Of a stretch of DNA of 64,000 nt, positions 34,691 through 42,557 are shown piece after piece (within the stretch, counting starts at the first letter, position 1; each line of letters starts with the position of its first letter). Source of the stretch: Saccharothrix ecbatanensis (GTDB lineage: Bacteria > Actinomycetota > Actinomycetes > Mycobacteriales > Pseudonocardiaceae); the NCBI RefSeq assembly GCF_014205015.1, contig NZ_JACHMO010000001.1, forward strand, positions 2,604,001 through 2,668,000. The letters run 5' to 3'. The position numbers and the translations under genes are program-made. Under the pieces are notes generated by a model. It saw only the letters and a list, made by a program, of their open reading frames with translations. It made no database searches and was not told the DNA's origin.

Positions 34691-34722
34691 ACAGCCCGTC
34701 CCACGCCCGGGGGACGGGCTGT
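34691..34722. other. Hairpin in the lnt-PspC intergenic region
   Basis: A perfect 12-bp inverted repeat ACAGCCCGTCCC (34691-34702)/GGGACGGGCTGT (34711-34722) in the 270-bp gap between the divergent lnt and PspC-domain genes. There is no T-tract. It could be a transcript structure or a protein site; the rest of the gap is G-rich with short direct repeats (GGTCGGCGGTCGG) and no gene. Confidence 0.5.
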
Positions 34723-34927
34723 CCGTTCTGTCCGGGATCGGCGGTCGGGCCTGCGCGCGGCCGGCGTCCGTCCTGCGCGGGGTCGGCGGTCGGCGCGCGG
34801 TGTCGCCGGGGGTGGGTGGACGTGTGGGCGGGGTGGTGGTTGCCCTGGGGTTGGGGTGGGGCGGGCGGGGGTATCAATCAGGGTTCCCACCGATGTGGGG
34901 GGCGTCCAGTGCGGGGATGGTGGAGTC

Positions 34928-35113
34928 ATGACCACGTTGACCAGGCCTCAGAACCAGAAGGTGATCGCGGGCGTGTGTGCGGGGCTGGCGGCCCGGTACG
35001 GGTGGAAGCCCAACACCGTGCGGTTGGTGTTCGTGTTGTCGTGCCTGCTTCCGGGACCGCAGTTCCTGATCTACCTGGTGTTGTGGGTGATGATGCCCAA
35101 GCGTCCCTACTGA
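34928..35113 (+). CDS. Small PspC-domain membrane protein
   Basis: A 61-residue protein that is almost only a PspC domain: KVIAGVCAGLAARYGWKPNTVRLVFVLSCLLPGPQFLIYLVLWVMMPKR has the AGVCAGLA motif and two hydrophobic stretches. Single PspC proteins of this size are common in actinomycetes and may serve in envelope stress responses. It overlaps the convergent TetR gene by 7 bp at the 3' ends. Confidence 0.85.
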   Translation: MTTLTRPQNQKVIAGVCAGLAARYGWKPNTVRLVFVLSCLLPGPQFLIYLVLWVMMPKRPY

Positions 35114-35853
35114 CGGGACCGGACCAGCGCTTCGATGCCGTCGAGCACGCGTTCCAGCCCGAACGTGAACGCGTGCCCGCCGTCGTAGGCCGCGCCGTGC
35201 GCCTCCCCCGCCGCCGCTCCGACCCGGGCGGCGGTGGGGAAGCGGTCGGGGTTGAAGACCTTCGCCAGGAACGGCGCGGCGGCCTGCCACCACTGCTCGT
35301 CGGTGAGGCCGGTGCGCTGTTCGACGCGTGCGGCGTCGACGGCGATCCGGGCGGCGGCCCGCACGTGGGCGAGGACGAGGGTGAGGACCGAGTCCATCTC
35401 CAGGTCGGTGAGGCCGATGCCGTCCACCGCGCCGAGTTCGTAGTCGTACTTGGCGGCGACGTTGGGCCCGAGGACGGCGCGGTGCGCGATGACGTCGAGC
35501 AGCCACGGGTGGCGCAGGTGCAGCGCCCAGTTCTCCCGCGCCACCTGGGTCAGCCTGCCGCGCCACCCGCCGGGGACGTCGACGGGCCGCGCGGTCTCCG
35601 CCTGCACGGCGTCGACCATCACGTCCACCAGCTCGGCCTTGCCGGGGACGTGCGTGTACAGCGACATGGTGCCCACGCCGAGCCTCTCGGCGACGCGCCG
35701 CATGGACAGCGCGCCGAGGCCTTCCTCGTCGGCCAGCGCGACGGCGGCGACGACGATGCGATCCACGCCGAGGTCCTTGCGCGCCGTGCGTTCCGTGGTG
35801 CGCCACAGCACCGCGAGGGTCCGGGCGGGGTCGCCGCCGTGTTCGTTCGCCAC
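35107..35853 (-). CDS. TetR-family regulator (TetR_C type)
   Basis: A 248-residue regulator with the helix-turn-helix in ALSMRRVAERLGVGTMSLYTHVPGKAEL (residues ~48-75) and a long all-helical C-terminal domain of the class that resembles tetracycline repressor and ActII-type regulators (LRHPWLLDVIAHRAVLGPN). No neighbouring transporter is an obvious target; the adjacent GntR gene is transcribed in the same direction 17 bp upstream. Confidence 0.85.
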   Translation of the reverse strand: MANEHGGDPARTLAVLWRTTERTARKDLGVDRIVVAAVALADEEGLGALSMRRVAERLGVGTMSLYTHVPGKAELVDVMVDAVQAETARPVDVPGGWRGRLTQVARENWALHLRHPWLLDVIAHRAVLGPNVAAKYDYELGAVDGIGLTDLEMDSVLTLVLAHVRAAARIAVDAARVEQRTGLTDEQWWQAAAPFLAKVFNPDRFPTAARVGAAAGEAHGAAYDGGHAFTFGLERVLDGIEALVRSRQ

Positions 35854-35870
35854 CCGCCCAACCCTACGGG

Positions 35871-36224
35871 TCAGCCGGCCAGCGCCGCGCGCACGATCTC
35901 CAGCGCCTCGTCCGCGGTGAGGCCCTGCTCGCGGGCGGTGGCCGCGTAGGAGCGGGCGGCGCGCAGGACGCGTTCACGGCTGCGTTCCCCGGCGGCGCTC
36001 ACAACCGTCCCCGCCCGGCCGCGGGTCTCGATGAGACCGGCTTCCTCCAGTTCGCGGTAGGCGCGGGCGACCGTGTTCACGGCGAGGCCCAGTTCCGCGG
36101 CCAACGCCCGCACCGTCGGCAGACGGGTGCCGACGGCGAGTTCCCGCTCGGTGATCTGGCGGGCGAACTGCGACCGCACCTGCTCGTAGGGCGGCACGGC
36201 GGAGGCCGGATCGAGACTGATCAC
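35871..36224 (-). CDS. GntR-family regulator, YtrA-like
   Basis: A 117-residue short GntR protein. The start of the winged helix, DPASAVPPYEQVRSQFARQI, and the recognition segment LPTVRALAAELGLAVNTVARAYRELEEAGLIETR are typical, with a short C-terminal helical tail as in the YtrA subgroup. GTG 36224 was chosen since the conserved start lies right behind it. YtrA-like proteins usually regulate ABC transporters; none adjoins here. Confidence 0.9.
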   Translation of the reverse strand: MISLDPASAVPPYEQVRSQFARQITERELAVGTRLPTVRALAAELGLAVNTVARAYRELEEAGLIETRGRAGTVVSAAGERSRERVLRAARSYAATAREQGLTADEALEIVRAALAG

Positions 36225-36322
36225 GTGACCGATCCTGGCAGAACGGCGGCGCGGTGCGTGCCGCGGCACGCGGGGTGACGCTGGGTCGCGGCCGTGCGAC
36301 GGTACGTGGCAGGCTGGTGCCC

Positions 36323-36760
36323 GTGGTTCGCAGACCGCTGCTGCTCACCGTGGGCCTCGCGCTGGCCACCGGCGTCACCGCGCTCCTGGTGGTCTTCCCG
36401 CAGGCCCGGCACGTCCCCGGCGCCCCGACCCCGTACTGCACCGCGTTGCAGGTGCTGTTCGACGCCGACGACGAGATGCGGCGCGTCGCCGACGAGCTCC
36501 GCGACGACGACCGCGTGCGGGAAGTGCGCGACGAGCGGACCAAGGCGGAGAACCACCGGCGGCTCACGGACGAGCTGCGCGAGGCGGGACGCGAGGATCT
36601 CGCCGACGCCGCCGCCGTGGACCACACCCCGGCGTCGCTGCGGGTGGTGGAGGCGTTCGGGGTCGACGCCGGGGTGTTCGCCGACGAGCTGAGGCTGCGG
36701 CACCGGGTCAACCACGTCGACGCGTGCGAGAACCCCGAAGTCCTCCAGGAGGGCGACTAG
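36323..36760 (+). CDS. Membrane-anchored or secreted small protein, unknown
   Basis: A ~145-residue protein with GTG start at 36323 (or 36317). Residues 3-25 (RRPLLLTVGLALATGVTALLVVF) are a signal peptide or anchor. The remainder is charged and helical (DEMRRVADELRDDDRVREVRDERTKAENHRR) with only two cysteines (YCTAL, DACENP) that could form a disulfide. I do not recognise the family. It converges on kal with a 17-bp gap. Confidence 0.6.
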   Translation: MVRRPLLLTVGLALATGVTALLVVFPQARHVPGAPTPYCTALQVLFDADDEMRRVADELRDDDRVREVRDERTKAENHRRLTDELREAGREDLADAAAVDHTPASLRVVEAFGVDAGVFADELRLRHRVNHVDACENPEVLQEGD

Positions 36761-36777
36761 TCCGGCCGGGGGTCGGC

Positions 36778-37257
36778 TCAGGCGGGCTTGGGTGCGACGA
36801 CCGTGCCGCGGGCGCGGGTGACGACCAGGGGCGGGTCGAGGACGACGGCGGCCGACGGGCCCCGGTCGGGGGCGGAACGGCACACGACACGCGCCTCGAA
36901 GTCGATCTCGCGGGAACGGGTGCCGACCCGGACGAGGGTGGCGGTGGCCTCGACGACGTCGCCGGCGAGGACGGGGGCGAGGAACTCGACCGAGGAGTAG
37001 GCGGCGAAGAGTCCTTCGTCGCCGTCGGTGCGGATGAGCAGTTCGGTGGCGACGTCGCCGAACAGCCCCAGCCCGTACGCGCCGTCGACCAGGGCGCCGC
37101 CGTAGTGGGCGTGCGAGTGCGGCACGTACCGGCGGTGGGTGACGGCGAATCCCTCGGTGACCGATCCCGCGGTGACCGAGGGATCGGTCACCGTCCCCGC
37201 AGCGCCCGACCCCGCGGGGACGGGTTCGGCGGTGGCGGATCCTTCGGCGAGGCTCAC
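36778..37257 (-). CDS. kal: 3-aminobutyryl-CoA ammonia-lyase
   Basis: A 159-residue hot-dog protein. The segment [22 protein letters not shown] and the following [20 protein letters not shown] match 3-aminobutyryl-CoA ammonia-lyase of the lysine fermentation pathway, which removes ammonia to give crotonyl-CoA. The first ~35 residues are low complexity. The GTG start overlaps the kamE stop (GTGA). The assignment rests on family resemblance plus its place behind kamE and kamD; a generic thioesterase is the alternative. Confidence 0.8.
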   Translation of the reverse strand: MSLAEGSATAEPVPAGSGAAGTVTDPSVTAGSVTEGFAVTHRRYVPHSHAHYGGALVDGAYGLGLFGDVATELLIRTDGDEGLFAAYSSVEFLAPVLAGDVVEATATLVRVGTRSREIDFEARVVCRSAPDRGPSAAVVLDPPLVVTRARGTVVAPKPA

Positions 37258-38042
37258 GTGTTCTCCTTCGTCTTCGCGCTCGTCACCCGCGCGGCTTTGA
37301 CAGGCGGTGCGGTTTTCCTGGTCTGGACGGCGTGCACGAGGTAGCCGGCGACCTCGCCGGGGGTGGTGCCGCGACCGAACACGCGGTCCACGCCCAGTTC
37401 GCCGGCCATCAGCGGGTCGAAGCGGGGTCCGCCGGCGATGAGCAGCGGCCGCCGCTCCCCCATCGCCTCGCGGAACGCGGCGGCCATCTCCCGGATGTTG
37501 AGCAGGTGCGCGTCACGTTGGGTCACGACCTGCGACACGAGCACCGCGTCGGCCTTCTCCGCACGCGCACGCCGCACCAGCTCGGGCACGGACACCTGCG
37601 CGCCGAGGTTCACCACCTTCAGCTCCCGGTAGTACTCCAGGCCCTTCTCGCCGGCGAATCCCTTGATGTTGAGGATCGCGTCGATGCCGACGGTGTGGGC
37701 GTCGCTGCCGATGCACGCCCCGACCACGACGAGCTTGCGGCGCAGCAGCTTCTTCAGCGTCGTGTTCACCTCGGCGGGCGACAGCAGCGGGTATTCGCGT
37801 TCCACGACGCGCACGTCGTCGAGGTCCACGATGTGCTGCACGGAGCCGTAGACGACGAAGAACGTGAAGTCGTCGCCGATGGGCTTCGAGTGCACGACCA
37901 TGGCGGGGTCGACGCCCATCCGGTTCGCGAGCTGCCGGGCGGCGCCGTCGGCTTTGGGGCCGGCGGGGACGGGCAGGGTGAACGACATCTGCACCATGCC
38001 GTCGCCGGTGGTGTCGCCGTAGGGTCGGACGTGCCGTGTCAC
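37254..38042 (-). CDS. kamE: Lysine 5,6-aminomutase beta subunit
   Basis: A 262-residue B12/PLP-dependent subunit. The cobalamin motif D-x-H-x-x-G is at Asp114-His116-Gly119 (GSDAHTVGI), and Lys127 in LNIKGFAG corresponds to the PLP-binding lysine of the Clostridium enzyme. With KamD it moves the terminal amino group of beta-lysine (or D-lysine) from C6 to C5. GTG 38042 overlaps the kamD stop by 4 bp. The length matches the family. Confidence 0.95.
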   Translation of the reverse strand: MTRHVRPYGDTTGDGMVQMSFTLPVPAGPKADGAARQLANRMGVDPAMVVHSKPIGDDFTFFVVYGSVQHIVDLDDVRVVEREYPLLSPAEVNTTLKKLLRRKLVVVGACIGSDAHTVGIDAILNIKGFAGEKGLEYYRELKVVNLGAQVSVPELVRRARAEKADAVLVSQVVTQRDAHLLNIREMAAAFREAMGERRPLLIAGGPRFDPLMAGELGVDRVFGRGTTPGEVAGYLVHAVQTRKTAPPVKAARVTSAKTKENT

Positions 38043-39604
38043 CGTGCCTCCAGCAGCTCGGACGCCGGGTTGAGGTAGTCGTCGGCCTTCTCGACCACGC
38101 CGTCGGCGCCGCGTCCCCCGTCGGCGGGGCGTTTCATCAGGCCGAACGTGCCGTCCGCGATGGCGTTGAGCAGTCCGTCGTCGACGATGCGGGCGAGCAG
38201 GTCCACCGCTTCCCCCAGCACCTGGTGCGCGCGTTTCACGATCAGCCCGTCGGGCGCGGGCCGGAAGTCCTCGGCGAGACCTCCCGCCGCGTCCAGGACG
38301 TAGCGGACGTTGGCCAGGGCGAGGTCGCGGTCGGACAGGAACGGCGTCACCACGGCCTCGGTCATCATGCCGACGAGCAGGATGCTCTGCCCGGTGAGGA
38401 CGCCGGCGAGGGTGAAGAACCCGTCGAGCAGGTAGCCCTCGAACACGTTGCCGGTCATGTGCTTGGTGGGCGGCATCCACTTGAGCGGCGCGTCGGGGAA
38501 CAGCTCGCGGGCCAGCAGGGCGTGGGCGAGTTCGAGGCGGAACGACCCGGGGATCTTCGGGTCGATCTCGAACGCGTGACCGAGGCCCAGCAGGTGGTCG
38601 GACAGGCCGGCTTCGTGGGCGAAGTGCTCGTTGAGCAGCTGCGACACGGTGACGGTGTGCGCGGCGTCCACGGCGTCGTCGGTGGTGAGGTAGTTGTCCT
38701 CGCCGGTGTTGATGACGATGCCGGCGCGGGCGTGGACCTGCCGGGAGAACCGCTGGTCCACGAACGTGCGGACCGGGTTGATGTCGCGGAACAGGATTCC
38801 GTACATCGAGTCGTTGAGCATCATGTCCAGGCGCTGCAACCCGGCGAGCACCGCGATCTCCGGCATGCACAGGCCGGAGGCGTAGTTGGTGAGCCGCACG
38901 TACCGGCCCACCTCGGCCGACACGTCGTCCAGCGCGGCGCGCATGATGCGGAAGTTCTCCTGCGTGGCGTACGTGCCCGCGAACCCGTGGTGGGTGGCGC
39001 CTTCGGGAACGTAGTCGAGCAGGGACTGCCCGGTGGAGCGGATCACGGCGATCACGTCCGCGCCGGCGCGCGCGGCGTTCTTGGCCTGCACGACGTCCTC
39101 GTCGATGTCGCCCGTCGCCACGATCAGGTAGATCCACGGCCGCCGGGGCGGATCGCCGAGCCGCGTGACGAGCCGGTCCCGCTGGGCGCGGTTGCGGTCC
39201 ACGATCTTCAGACCCTTGATGACGGCGGCTGTCGCGGCCTTGCCGGCGCGTTCCCGGTCGCGCCCGGTGGGCAGCGAGTATCGGACCTGCCCGGCGGCCG
39301 TCGCCTCGGCCAGGTCGGTGAGCCCGGCCAAGTTGTGCTCCCGCAACGCGTGGAACACCGGCAGCACCACGCCGTGTTCCAGACCGCAGTGCTCCCGCAC
39401 GGTGTCCACGACCCGGTTCACCCACGGCACGTCGCCCGCGCGGTGGGTCGAGTCGGCGCCGGTGATGCCGGCGAGGCGCAGCGTGGCGCGCTCGACCGCC
39501 ACCGTGGTGTGGGCCTTCGCCAGGGCCACCACCGGTTCGGCGGCCCGCGCGGCGAGTTCCCGCGCCGTGGCGACCACCTTCGGGTCGAGGTCGAGCAACG
39601 CCAT
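38039..39604 (-). CDS. kamD: Lysine 5,6-aminomutase alpha subunit
   Basis: A 521-residue TIM-barrel subunit of the B12-dependent aminomutase, the standard length. Landmarks are VPWVNRVVDTVR, YLIVATGDIDEDVVQAKNAARAGADVIAVIRSTGQSLLDYVPEG and MPPTKHMTGNVFEGYLLDGFF. AGGAG is 8 nt upstream of the ATG. It forms a complex with KamE. The operon context (kdd upstream, kamE and kal downstream) shows a catabolic rather than antibiotic-precursor role. Confidence 0.95.
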   Translation of the reverse strand: MALLDLDPKVVATARELAARAAEPVVALAKAHTTVAVERATLRLAGITGADSTHRAGDVPWVNRVVDTVREHCGLEHGVVLPVFHALREHNLAGLTDLAEATAAGQVRYSLPTGRDRERAGKAATAAVIKGLKIVDRNRAQRDRLVTRLGDPPRRPWIYLIVATGDIDEDVVQAKNAARAGADVIAVIRSTGQSLLDYVPEGATHHGFAGTYATQENFRIMRAALDDVSAEVGRYVRLTNYASGLCMPEIAVLAGLQRLDMMLNDSMYGILFRDINPVRTFVDQRFSRQVHARAGIVINTGEDNYLTTDDAVDAAHTVTVSQLLNEHFAHEAGLSDHLLGLGHAFEIDPKIPGSFRLELAHALLARELFPDAPLKWMPPTKHMTGNVFEGYLLDGFFTLAGVLTGQSILLVGMMTEAVVTPFLSDRDLALANVRYVLDAAGGLAEDFRPAPDGLIVKRAHQVLGEAVDLLARIVDDGLLNAIADGTFGLMKRPADGGRGADGVVEKADDYLNPASELLEAR

Positions 39605-39608
39605 CAGG

Positions 39609-39829
39609 TCACTCCTGCTCTTCGGGGTCTGGAATTTCGCTCATCGCCTGGCTCATCCGCGCGCCGCGCTCGGCGACGGCCCGGCCGGTCGTCGGGCGCG
39701 GCGGCCCGAAACCGGTCCGGTCGCGAGCAGGTTCCACCTGTGGTCCGGGAGACGCGCCGGTCGCGACTCGGTCGGGTCGTCGCGGACCGAGCCGGGGAAC
39801 GCGGGCACGTCGCCCGCGAAGACCGTCAC
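39609..39829 (-). CDS. Two coupled mini-ORFs between amidohydrolase and kamD (uncertain)
   Basis: GTG at 39829 overlaps the amidohydrolase stop (GTGA) and opens a 58-residue frame that ends at 39653. That stop overlaps an ATG at 39656 (ATGA), which opens MSQAMSEIPDPEEQE and ends at 39609, just before kamD. Every other junction in this operon uses the same overlap, so translation through both is plausible. The 58-residue product is arginine/proline-rich and matches nothing I know. A decayed or frameshifted gene is the other reading. Confidence 0.35.
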
Positions 39830-41433
39830 GGGGCCTCCCGGTCGAAGATCGTGCGGCCCCGCAGGACGGTGCGCAGGCACGTCGGGGCGGGGCCGTCGAG
39901 CGCGGGCAGGGCGGGAACGCGGGAACGGGGGTCGGTGGACCAGCGCTGCACCCGGCTGTCCGGGGCGGCGACCTCCAGGTCGCCGGCGTCCCACACGGCG
40001 TAGGTGGCGGGCGCGCCGGGCTGGAGGGTGCCGGTGACACCGTCGTCCACACCCGCCGCACGCCACCCGCCGCGGGTGTGGGCGGTGAACGCGGCGCGCG
40101 CGGACAGGCCGGAGCCGTCGGTGCGGTGCCGCACGGCGGCCTTGATCGCCGCCCACGGGTCGACCGCCGTCACCGGCGCGTCGGAACCCAGCGCGAGGAT
40201 CATGCCGGCGGCGGCGAGCCGCGAGAACGGGTTCAACGCCGTCCCCCGCTCCACCCCCAGCCGCTGCGCGTACATGCCGTCCGGGCCGCCCCACTCGCGG
40301 TCGAACAAGGGCTGCACCGACGCGACGACACCCCAGGAGCCGAGCTTCACCGCCTGCTCCGCGGTGACCATCTCCAGATGTTCCAGACGGTGCCTGCGGG
40401 CGGCGAGCGCAGGGACGCCGACCACCGCCGCGGCCTTCTCGAAGCCCTCGACCACGGCCGCGACGGCGGCGTCACCGATGACGTGGAACCCGCCCTGCAA
40501 CCCCGCCTCCGTGCACGCGACCAGGTGACGGGCGATCGCGTCGGCGTCCAGGTACAAGACGCCGGACGTGTCCGCGTCCGCATACGGGGAGCACAACGCG
40601 GCCGTGCGGGAACCGAGGGCGCCGTCCACGAACAGGTCACCCGCCAGACCGCGCACGGGCAGGTCCACCGGCTCCAGACCACCCCAGTAGAGACCACCCC
40701 AGTAGCCGACGACGTCGAGCACGTCGGTGGCCAGCAGGTCGGCCAGGTCGTCCACGCCGGAGATGTCCGGTCCGGCGCATTCGTGCACCGAGGCGATACC
40801 GCGCGACGCGGCGTGCGAGAGGAACGCCTGCTGCGCCGCCCGCCGCCGCCCCACCGGGATCGCCTCCTTCGCCGCCCCCCGCACGTGGTGGTGCGCCGCG
40901 CGGGACAGCGGCCCGTCGGGCGACCAGCCGTCGGCGTCACGCGCCGCCGGGGCGAGCTCGACCAGCGCCGACGACACCAGCGCGGAGTGCACGTCGATAC
41001 GGGACAGGTAGACCCGCGCCCCACGGGCGGCGGCGTCGAGTTCGGCACGGGTCGGCGGACGGTTCTCCGGCCACCGCGTCTCGTCCCACCCGTGACCCCA
41101 CACCACCGGCCCCTCCGCCGCACGCACCGCGTCCAACAGCTCGGCGAGAGAGCGGCAGCCGGTGAGATCCAAGCCGGTCAGCAGCAGACCGGCCGACGTG
41201 GCGTGCACGTGGGCGTCGACGAACGCGGGCGCGACGAACGCCCCGTCCAACTCGACCACCTCCGCGTCGGGATGCAGCGCGCGCCCCACGGAATCCCGGC
41301 CCAGCCACACCACGGTGCCGTCGCTGATCGCCATCGCCGTCGCGTCCGGCGCGGTCGGAGAGTGGACGCGTCCCCCCACGAGCAGACGCGTCGCAGGACT
41401 GGCCGACGCCGGGACGCCGTTCACGGTAGTCAC
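39826..41433 (-). CDS. YtcJ-like amidohydrolase
   Basis: A 535-residue amidohydrolase of the YtcJ/N-substituted formamide deformylase type. It has LLVGGRVHSPTAPDATAMAISDG, the metal motif VDAHVHA, the long insertion of this family, HRLEHLEMV, and LGSDAPVTAVDPW near the end. It sits inside the lysine operon: the GTG start overlaps the kdd stop, and its own stop overlaps the next mini-ORF. Its reaction is unknown; deacylation of an N-acyl lysine derivative would fit the context but is speculation. It does not resemble the Kce cleavage enzyme. Confidence 0.85.
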   Translation of the reverse strand: MTTVNGVPASASPATRLLVGGRVHSPTAPDATAMAISDGTVVWLGRDSVGRALHPDAEVVELDGAFVAPAFVDAHVHATSAGLLLTGLDLTGCRSLAELLDAVRAAEGPVVWGHGWDETRWPENRPPTRAELDAAARGARVYLSRIDVHSALVSSALVELAPAARDADGWSPDGPLSRAAHHHVRGAAKEAIPVGRRRAAQQAFLSHAASRGIASVHECAGPDISGVDDLADLLATDVLDVVGYWGGLYWGGLEPVDLPVRGLAGDLFVDGALGSRTAALCSPYADADTSGVLYLDADAIARHLVACTEAGLQGGFHVIGDAAVAAVVEGFEKAAAVVGVPALAARRHRLEHLEMVTAEQAVKLGSWGVVASVQPLFDREWGGPDGMYAQRLGVERGTALNPFSRLAAAGMILALGSDAPVTAVDPWAAIKAAVRHRTDGSGLSARAAFTAHTRGGWRAAGVDDGVTGTLQPGAPATYAVWDAGDLEVAAPDSRVQRWSTDPRSRVPALPALDGPAPTCLRTVLRGRTIFDREAP

Positions 41434-42446
41434 GCCTGCCGAGTCTGCCGGTGCTCGAACAACGCCCGCACGGCAGGTTCGGCCCGCAGCAGATCCAGCG
41501 CGAACGCGGCGTGACCGGGCACGTAACCGTTCCCGACCAGCATCTCCACATCCGCCGCCAGACCCTCCGCGCCGAGCGCCGCGGCAGAGAACGACGTCGC
41601 CATCGAGAAGAACACCACCGTGCCGCCGTCGGCCGTGGCGAGGATCGCCCCGTGCTCGCACCCCGGCACGTCCACGCACACCACCGTCACGTCGACCGGG
41701 GCACCGACCGCCTCCGCGACCGCCACCGGGTCACGGGCATCGGCCACCACGACCACATCGGCCAGCCCAGCGTCACGCACCGCGCCCGCCTCACGCTCCG
41801 TCGGCACCAACGCGACCAGCCGCGACGCCCCCGCCCGACGCGCGGCGGCCAGCGACAACGACCCAGACTTGCCCCCACCACCCAACACCAGCACCGACGG
41901 CGCGCCGTGACGCCGCACGACCCGATCGGTCAACGCGGGCGCACCGCACACGTCCAGCACCGACAACGCCAACCCCGCCGGCAGATCGTCCGGCAACACC
42001 GCCGCGATCGACCGGCCGAACAGCACCGCCGTGCCCGAACACGGCACCTGCTCATCCGCGCCGTCCCACCGCGCCAGACCGTCCGTGATCCGCAACGGGG
42101 TCAACGTCAGCGACACCAACGTCGCAACCCGGTCACCCACCCGCAGACCCAGAGGCGACGACGCACCCACCGCGCGGACCGTGCCCAACAGCATCCCGCC
42201 CGACCCGGTGACCGGGTTCTGCATCTTCCCGCGCGACGCCACGATGTCCAGCACCGCCCGCCGCACCCCCGCGACACCGTGCTCCTCGCGCAACTGCCGG
42301 TACGACGCCGCGTCCAGGTTCAGCCGCTCCACGTCGACCACGACCTCGTCCGCACCGCACTCCGGGGACGCGTCCAACCGCCACGCCTGCTGCGGCAACA
42401 CCCCCGCGGGCTCGACGACACGATGCAGACCGTACGGCGAAGTCAT
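41430..42446 (-). CDS. kdd: L-erythro-3,5-diaminohexanoate dehydrogenase
   Basis: A 338-residue protein of the MDR-like Kdd family: GLHRVVEPAGVLPQQAWRLD at the start, then MQNPVTGSGGMLLGTV, VSLTLTPLRI and the nucleotide-binding VLVLGGGGKSGSLSLAAARRAGASR. It oxidises 3,5-diaminohexanoate (made by KamDE from beta-lysine) to 5-amino-3-oxohexanoate with NAD+. GAAGGA precedes the ATG. First gene of the minus-strand lysine operon. Confidence 0.93.
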   Translation of the reverse strand: MTSPYGLHRVVEPAGVLPQQAWRLDASPECGADEVVVDVERLNLDAASYRQLREEHGVAGVRRAVLDIVASRGKMQNPVTGSGGMLLGTVRAVGASSPLGLRVGDRVATLVSLTLTPLRITDGLARWDGADEQVPCSGTAVLFGRSIAAVLPDDLPAGLALSVLDVCGAPALTDRVVRRHGAPSVLVLGGGGKSGSLSLAAARRAGASRLVALVPTEREAGAVRDAGLADVVVVADARDPVAVAEAVGAPVDVTVVCVDVPGCEHGAILATADGGTVVFFSMATSFSAAALGAEGLAADVEMLVGNGYVPGHAAFALDLLRAEPAVRALFEHRQTRQA

Positions 42447-42479
42447 GGAAATCCTTCGGTCGACAAGGTCAGGACGCGA

Positions 42480-42490
42480 ATATCTTCACG
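42480..42490 (+). promoter_or_regulatory. Motif shared with the kamA upstream region
   Basis: ATATCTTCACG occurs here, 33 bp upstream of the kdd start, and again at 45740-45750, 24 bp upstream of kamA. Here it extends to the palindrome TTCACGTGAA. It may be the operator of a lysine-pathway regulator. Confidence 0.5.
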
Positions 42491-42557
42491 TGAACGACCG
42501 GGATTCCGCAAGTATCTGGTTCGAACGTAGTCGCGGGCTACGCGGGCGTCGGCGGGG

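Noticed and set aside
36778..37257. kal considered as a generic hot-dog thioesterase
   Set aside because: Coupled directly to kamE/kamD in the lysine operon and of Kal length and sequence pattern; the thioesterase reading is kept only as an alternative.
39826..41433. Amidohydrolase considered as the missing Kce enzyme
   Set aside because: Kce belongs to the ~280-residue DUF849 TIM-barrel family; this 535-residue protein has YtcJ-type motifs (DAHVHA, GSDAPV).
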